From Phycisphaerales bacterium (GTDB taxonomy: Bacteria > Planctomycetota > Phycisphaerae > Phycisphaerales > SM1A02): DNA of 8,141 nt. The stretch is taken from positions 1 to 8,141 of the forward strand of contig SKZB01000208.1 of assembly GCA_007127615.1 (NCBI GenBank), in the 5' to 3' direction. Both the position numbers and the translations under genes were made by a program. How positions within the stretch are numbered: the first letter of the stretch is position 1; every line of letters begins with the position of its first letter. The notes beneath the pieces are model-generated. The model made no database searches, was not told where the DNA came from, and saw only the letters and a list, made by a program, of their open reading frames with translations. Positions 5,409 through 8,141 of this stretch are shown piece after piece.

Positions 5409-6344
5409 ATGAGACTCTTCTGGATCGTCATTCTGATTTTCGCCGCCGCCGCCCTTGCGGTGGGTTGGGCGGAGATGCGCAGCGGCGGCCAGGCCCCGCG
5501 AACGGTGTCCACGCCGGCCGAATCGGCGGATGCGATCGTGCCGCCCCGGTCCGGAGATCGCGGAGGCGGGGAAAGGGGGGGGGCGACCCGATCGGAAACC
5601 GACTCCGATCTCCCGGACGAATCGAGCCGATCCGCGCCGGGAAGCTGGGCATCCGCCGCACCGCCGACCGCCCGGTCCCTTGCCGAAGAGTTACTCGCCT
5701 CGGCCGATCAGGACCGGTCGGAGGGCAACGGCGGTGATCTGTCGCTCGGCGAGTTCTTCGGCGGGACGCCGGCTTCGCCCGGCGGACCGGCCGGCGCGCC
5801 GCCCGGCCACGAGCACGAAGACTCACTTCGTGAATCAGAAAATCCCTGGAAAGACGGCGAGCGATCAACCATTGAGCATTCTGTCGTCAGGAAAGATGAT
5901 GGCGGTCTGCTCGTGGACGGCCTGTTCGAGATCAACGGCTCCGGAACCCCGGATGATCCCTACGAGGTCAGTTGGGAACTGCTCATGTCCGCCGCGGAGA
6001 CCTACCAGCCGCGACTCGGCATGACCGAGATTCCCGAACGGATCCAGATGCTTGACGACGCCCACGTGCGGATCACCGGTCACCTGCTGTTCCCGATGAT
6101 CGGCGCGGATGCGAAAGAAATGCTGATGATGCTGAACATGTGGGACGGCTGCTGCCTCGGCACCATGCCCTCGCCGTACGACGCCATCGAAGTTCAGCTG
6201 ACGGATCCGCCGAGTCCGGATGTCCGTCGTTTCTCGAACTACGGCGCCATCGAAGGCATCATGCGGATCGATCCGTATCTGATCAATGATTGGCTCATCG
6301 GTTTGTACCTGATGGAAGACGCAACGTTGCGCGTCGGACTCTGA
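5409..6344 (+). CDS. Membrane-anchored DUF3299-like protein
   Basis: This 311-residue protein has three parts. Residues 3-20 are a single hydrophobic helix (uncleaved anchor or signal peptide). Residues about 25-155 are low-complexity Pro/Gly/Ser/Glu-rich sequence, probably disordered, containing the possible metal-binding motif HEHED (134-138). Residues about 165-311 are a folded domain: VSWELLMSA (187-195), VRITGHLLFPM (220-230) and WDGCCLGTMPSPYDAIEV (245-262). That order (Trp-x-x-Leu, a V-R/K-I-x-G strand, then a Cys-Cys or Cys motif before a proline-rich turn) matches DUF3299 as I recall it, especially variants with a Cys-Cys-Phe-Gly motif in Planctomycetota. The function of DUF3299 is not established; its genes often accompany the ABC permease type found just upstream. 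A 214-base gap separates it from the permease, and it seems to have its own promoter. The assignment to DUF3299 is from memory of motifs and is less sure than the other calls. Confidence 0.68.
   Translation: MRLFWIVILIFAAAALAVGWAEMRSGGQAPRTVSTPAESADAIVPPRSGDRGGGERGGATRSETDSDLPDESSRSAPGSWASAAPPTARSLAEELLASADQDRSEGNGGDLSLGEFFGGTPASPGGPAGAPPGHEHEDSLRESENPWKDGERSTIEHSVVRKDDGGLLVDGLFEINGSGTPDDPYEVSWELLMSAAETYQPRLGMTEIPERIQMLDDAHVRITGHLLFPMIGADAKEMLMMLNMWDGCCLGTMPSPYDAIEVQLTDPPSPDVRRFSNYGAIEGIMRIDPYLINDWLIGLYLMEDATLRVGL
5575..5583 (+). repeat. Run of nine G inside the linker of the DUF3299-like gene
   Basis: Nine consecutive G bases encode part of Arg56-Gly57-Gly58-Ala59. Loss of one G would move translation into a frame that stops at 6022-6024. 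Gain of one would stop at 5735-5737. Either removes the folded domain. The tract could be a slippage site or a place of sequencing error; the reading frame is intact as given. Confidence 0.6.
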
Positions 6345-6366
6345 TCTCGGGGATGAAATCAAGGAT

Positions 6367-6389
6367 CCCGCCCCGGGCGGAGGGCTTTT
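6367..6389 (+). terminator. Possible weak intrinsic terminator
   Basis: CCGCC (6367-6371) pairs with GGCGG (6375-6379) across a triloop. Alternatively GCCC (6369-6372) pairs with GGGC (6381-6384), which sits directly against TTTTT (6385-6389). It lies 23 bases after the DUF3299-like stop, a sensible place for a terminator. Both stems are short, so the call is tentative. Confidence 0.3.
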
Positions 6390-6440
6390 TCGCCCCGATG
6401 TGCAAACTTCGGCGGGATTTTCGGTACAACCTGTTCACCG

Positions 6441-6458
6441 GCCGGACGGACCGGCTTT
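6441..6458 (+). other. Hairpin in the leader of the tricorn-like gene
   Basis: GCCGG (6441-6445) and CCGGC (6451-6455) form a 5-bp stem around ACGGA, followed by TTT. It ends about 26 bases before the ATG at 6484. It may be a second weak terminator or a leader structure. Just downstream, GGAG (6468-6471) and AGGA (6477-6480) are the only Shine-Dalgarno-like motifs, at spacings of 12 and 3 bases, neither ideal. Confidence 0.25.
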
Positions 6459-6483
6459 ACGCCTTGTGGAGTGAACAGGACCC

Positions 6484-8141
6484 ATGCAAAGAATGACATC
6501 GATCGGTCTCCTCTTGCTGCTGGCAGCGTTTTTCTCGCTGCCCGCGCAGGCGGATATCACCCCGGACGCCGGAATGCTGCGGTATCCGCACGTATCCAAG
6601 ACGCACATCACGTTCGTCTACGCCAATGACATCTGGTTCGTGCCGCGCGAAGGTGGGCTCGCCAAGCCCCTCGCCAGCCCGCCCGGCCAGGAAGTCAATC
6701 CGCGCTTCTCACCGGACGGCAAGACCATCGCGTTCGTCGGCAACTACGACGGCGGAAGGGACATCTACACCATTCCCGTCGGGGGCGGTGTTCCGGAGCG
6801 CATCACCTACCACGCCGGCGGGAAGAACTTCACCGGGTGGACGCCCGACGGCGAGAAGCTCATCTACACCAGCAGCTTCCGATCCGGCCAGCAGCGGGCC
6901 GCGCAGATCTACACCATCTCCGCCGAAGGCGGGCATCCCGAGCCGTTACCGGTTCCCTACGGCGACGCCGGCGCGATCAGCCCGGATGGCGAGTGGCTCG
7001 CCTACACCCCGTACAACCGCGACCGGCGCACCTGGAAGCGCTACCGCGGCGGGCTCGCTTCCAACATCTGGCTCTTCAATCTCAACGATCACACCTCGAA
7101 ACAGGTCACCGACTGGGAAGGCACCGACACCCTTCCCATGTGGGCGCCGAACGGCAACCAGCTGTACTACCTCTCCGACCGGGGTGATGAAGCGCGCCTC
7201 AATATCTGGGTCTACGACGTTCGGGGCGATCGGCACGAGCAGATCACCCGCTTCAGTGACTGGGACGTGAAGTGGCCCAGTATCGGCCCCGGCCCGCGGA
7301 ATCGGGGGGAGATCGTCTTTCAGAACGGGCCGAGACTGTATCTGCTCAACCTCGACAACAATTCGACGCGCGCCGTTGACGTGCGCATTCCGGGCGATCG
7401 GCCGAACATCCGCACGCAGCGGACCGATGTCTCGCGTTTCATCACCTTCTGGAACATTTCACCGAACGCAAAACGCGCGGTGGCCGAAGCCCGGGGCGAC
7501 ATCTGGACCCTGCCCGCAGAGAACGGTTCGCCGCGCAATCTCACCCGGACCAGCGGCAGTGCGGAGCGAAATCCGAGCTGGAGCCCCTGCGCGCAGTGGA
7601 TCGCCTTCTTTTCCGATGACTCGGGTGAGTACGAACTCTACATCACGCAGTCCGACGGCCGGGGCGAAACGCGCCAGCTCACCGATGACGGCGGGCCGTT
7701 CAAGTACAACGCCCAATGGTCGCCCTGCTCCAAGTACATCGTCTTCACCGACAAGACCAGCACGATCTTTCTGACCAACGTGGAAGATGCGGAAACGATG
7801 GAGGTCGATCAGGATCCGTGGGGCACCGGCGGCGGCCGCAGCGGGGGCTCACTTGGCGTGGACTGGTCGCACGACAGCCAGTGGATCACCTACGCTCGCA
7901 CCCTCGATGACGAGAACGATCCGTCCAGCGCGATCTTCGTTTACAACCTGAATGAAGATGAACATCACCAGCTCACCAGCGGCTACTACAACGATCGCTC
8001 GCCGGTCTTCAGCCGCAACGGCGACTGGCTCTACTACGTGACCACCGGCCACTGGTCGCCGACTTACTCCGATATGGATTCCACATTCATCTATGCGGGC
8101 AGCAGTGTGCTCGCCGCCGTCCCGCTGCGCGCGGACATCAA
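6484..8141 (+). CDS. Tricorn-like protease with signal peptide, 3' end beyond the window
   Basis: The frame runs from the ATG through 552 codons to the window edge without a stop. Residues 1-23 are a signal peptide: basic MQR, a leucine-rich core, and cleavage expected after LPAQA. The rest is beta-propeller sequence with repeated SPDG-type blades, for example VNPRFSPDGKTIAFVG (71-86), FTGWTPDGEKLIYTS (116-130), ISPDGEWLAYTP (165-176) and WSPCSKYIVFTD (412-423). About 30-310 corresponds to the six-bladed and about 315 onward to the seven-bladed propeller of tricorn. MDSTFIYAGSSVLAAVPLRADI at the edge (531-552) is characteristic of tricorn homologues. The full protein is usually about 1050-1100 residues; the PDZ and Ser/His (family S41) catalytic domains are not in view. 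From family knowledge, tricorn degrades peptides into short products. The signal peptide implies a periplasmic role, unlike the cytoplasmic Thermoplasma enzyme. Catalytic activity cannot be judged from this half. Confidence 0.92.
   Translation, partial: MQRMTSIGLLLLLAAFFSLPAQADITPDAGMLRYPHVSKTHITFVYANDIWFVPREGGLAKPLASPPGQEVNPRFSPDGKTIAFVGNYDGGRDIYTIPVGGGVPERITYHAGGKNFTGWTPDGEKLIYTSSFRSGQQRAAQIYTISAEGGHPEPLPVPYGDAGAISPDGEWLAYTPYNRDRRTWKRYRGGLASNIWLFNLNDHTSKQVTDWEGTDTLPMWAPNGNQLYYLSDRGDEARLNIWVYDVRGDRHEQITRFSDWDVKWPSIGPGPRNRGEIVFQNGPRLYLLNLDNNSTRAVDVRIPGDRPNIRTQRTDVSRFITFWNISPNAKRAVAEARGDIWTLPAENGSPRNLTRTSGSAERNPSWSPCAQWIAFFSDDSGEYELYITQSDGRGETRQLTDDGGPFKYNAQWSPCSKYIVFTDKTSTIFLTNVEDAETMEVDQDPWGTGGGRSGGSLGVDWSHDSQWITYARTLDDENDPSSAIFVYNLNEDEHHQLTSGYYNDRSPVFSRNGDWLYYVTTGHWSPTYSDMDSTFIYAGSSVLAAVPLRADI

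Noticed and set aside
6402..6430. Promoter for the tricorn-like gene with TACAAC at 6425-6430
   Set aside because: The -10 match ends in C and the -35 position shows nothing similar to TTGACA, so I could not support it.
1..8141. Joint peptide-degradation cluster of the M3 peptidase and the tricorn-like protease
   Set aside because: The two genes are separated by more than 5 kb of unrelated genes, and the tricorn protein is exported while M3 peptidases are usually cytoplasmic, so linkage in function is not shown.
1..8141. Mobile element, CRISPR array, tRNA or rRNA
   Set aside because: I found no transposase, long terminal repeats, regularly spaced repeats or cloverleaf-like sequence on either strand.

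Overview
The window is compact, GC-rich bacterial DNA (roughly 60% G+C by eye) with six genes, all on the + strand, and gaps of only 21 to 214 bases. Both ends cut through a gene. The mix suggests a Gram-negative-type environmental bacterium: an exported tricorn-like protease, an M3 oligoendopeptidase of the PepF type, and a DUF3299-like protein with a Cys-Cys motif. The variant of that last protein most resembles forms I recall from Planctomycetota. The taxonomic call is an inference, not a measurement. I see no RNA gene, mobile element, CRISPR array or phage gene.

Left part (1-3017). The C-terminal part of a zinc oligopeptidase is followed by a two-module VOC-fold, PcpA/MhqO-like ring-cleaving dioxygenase, whose GTG start is set by a clear ribosome binding site. 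Next comes a six-helix PAP2 lipid phosphatase. These look like independent metabolic and housekeeping genes.

Centre (3018-6344). A MacB/LolD-type ABC ATPase and its FtsX/MacB-type permease are 21 bases apart and form a two-gene operon. They are followed, after 214 bases rich in inverted repeats, by a membrane-anchored DUF3299-like protein. The permease's periplasmic domain resembles a subfamily that I recall next to DUF3299 (and DUF2796) genes in zinc-uptake clusters of gammaproteobacteria. I therefore propose that the three genes form one envelope metal-handling or metalloprotein-related system. A perfect 15-bp palindrome overlaps the likely promoter of the third gene and is the best operator candidate in the window.

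Right part (6345-8141). A short gap with a possible weak terminator leads into a tricorn-like protease with a signal peptide. Its six-bladed propeller and most of its seven-bladed propeller are present; the PDZ and catalytic domains lie beyond the window.

Two genes (PAP2 and the DUF3299-like gene) have a TANNNT box 6-7 bases before the ATG and no Shine-Dalgarno sequence. This suggests leaderless transcripts.
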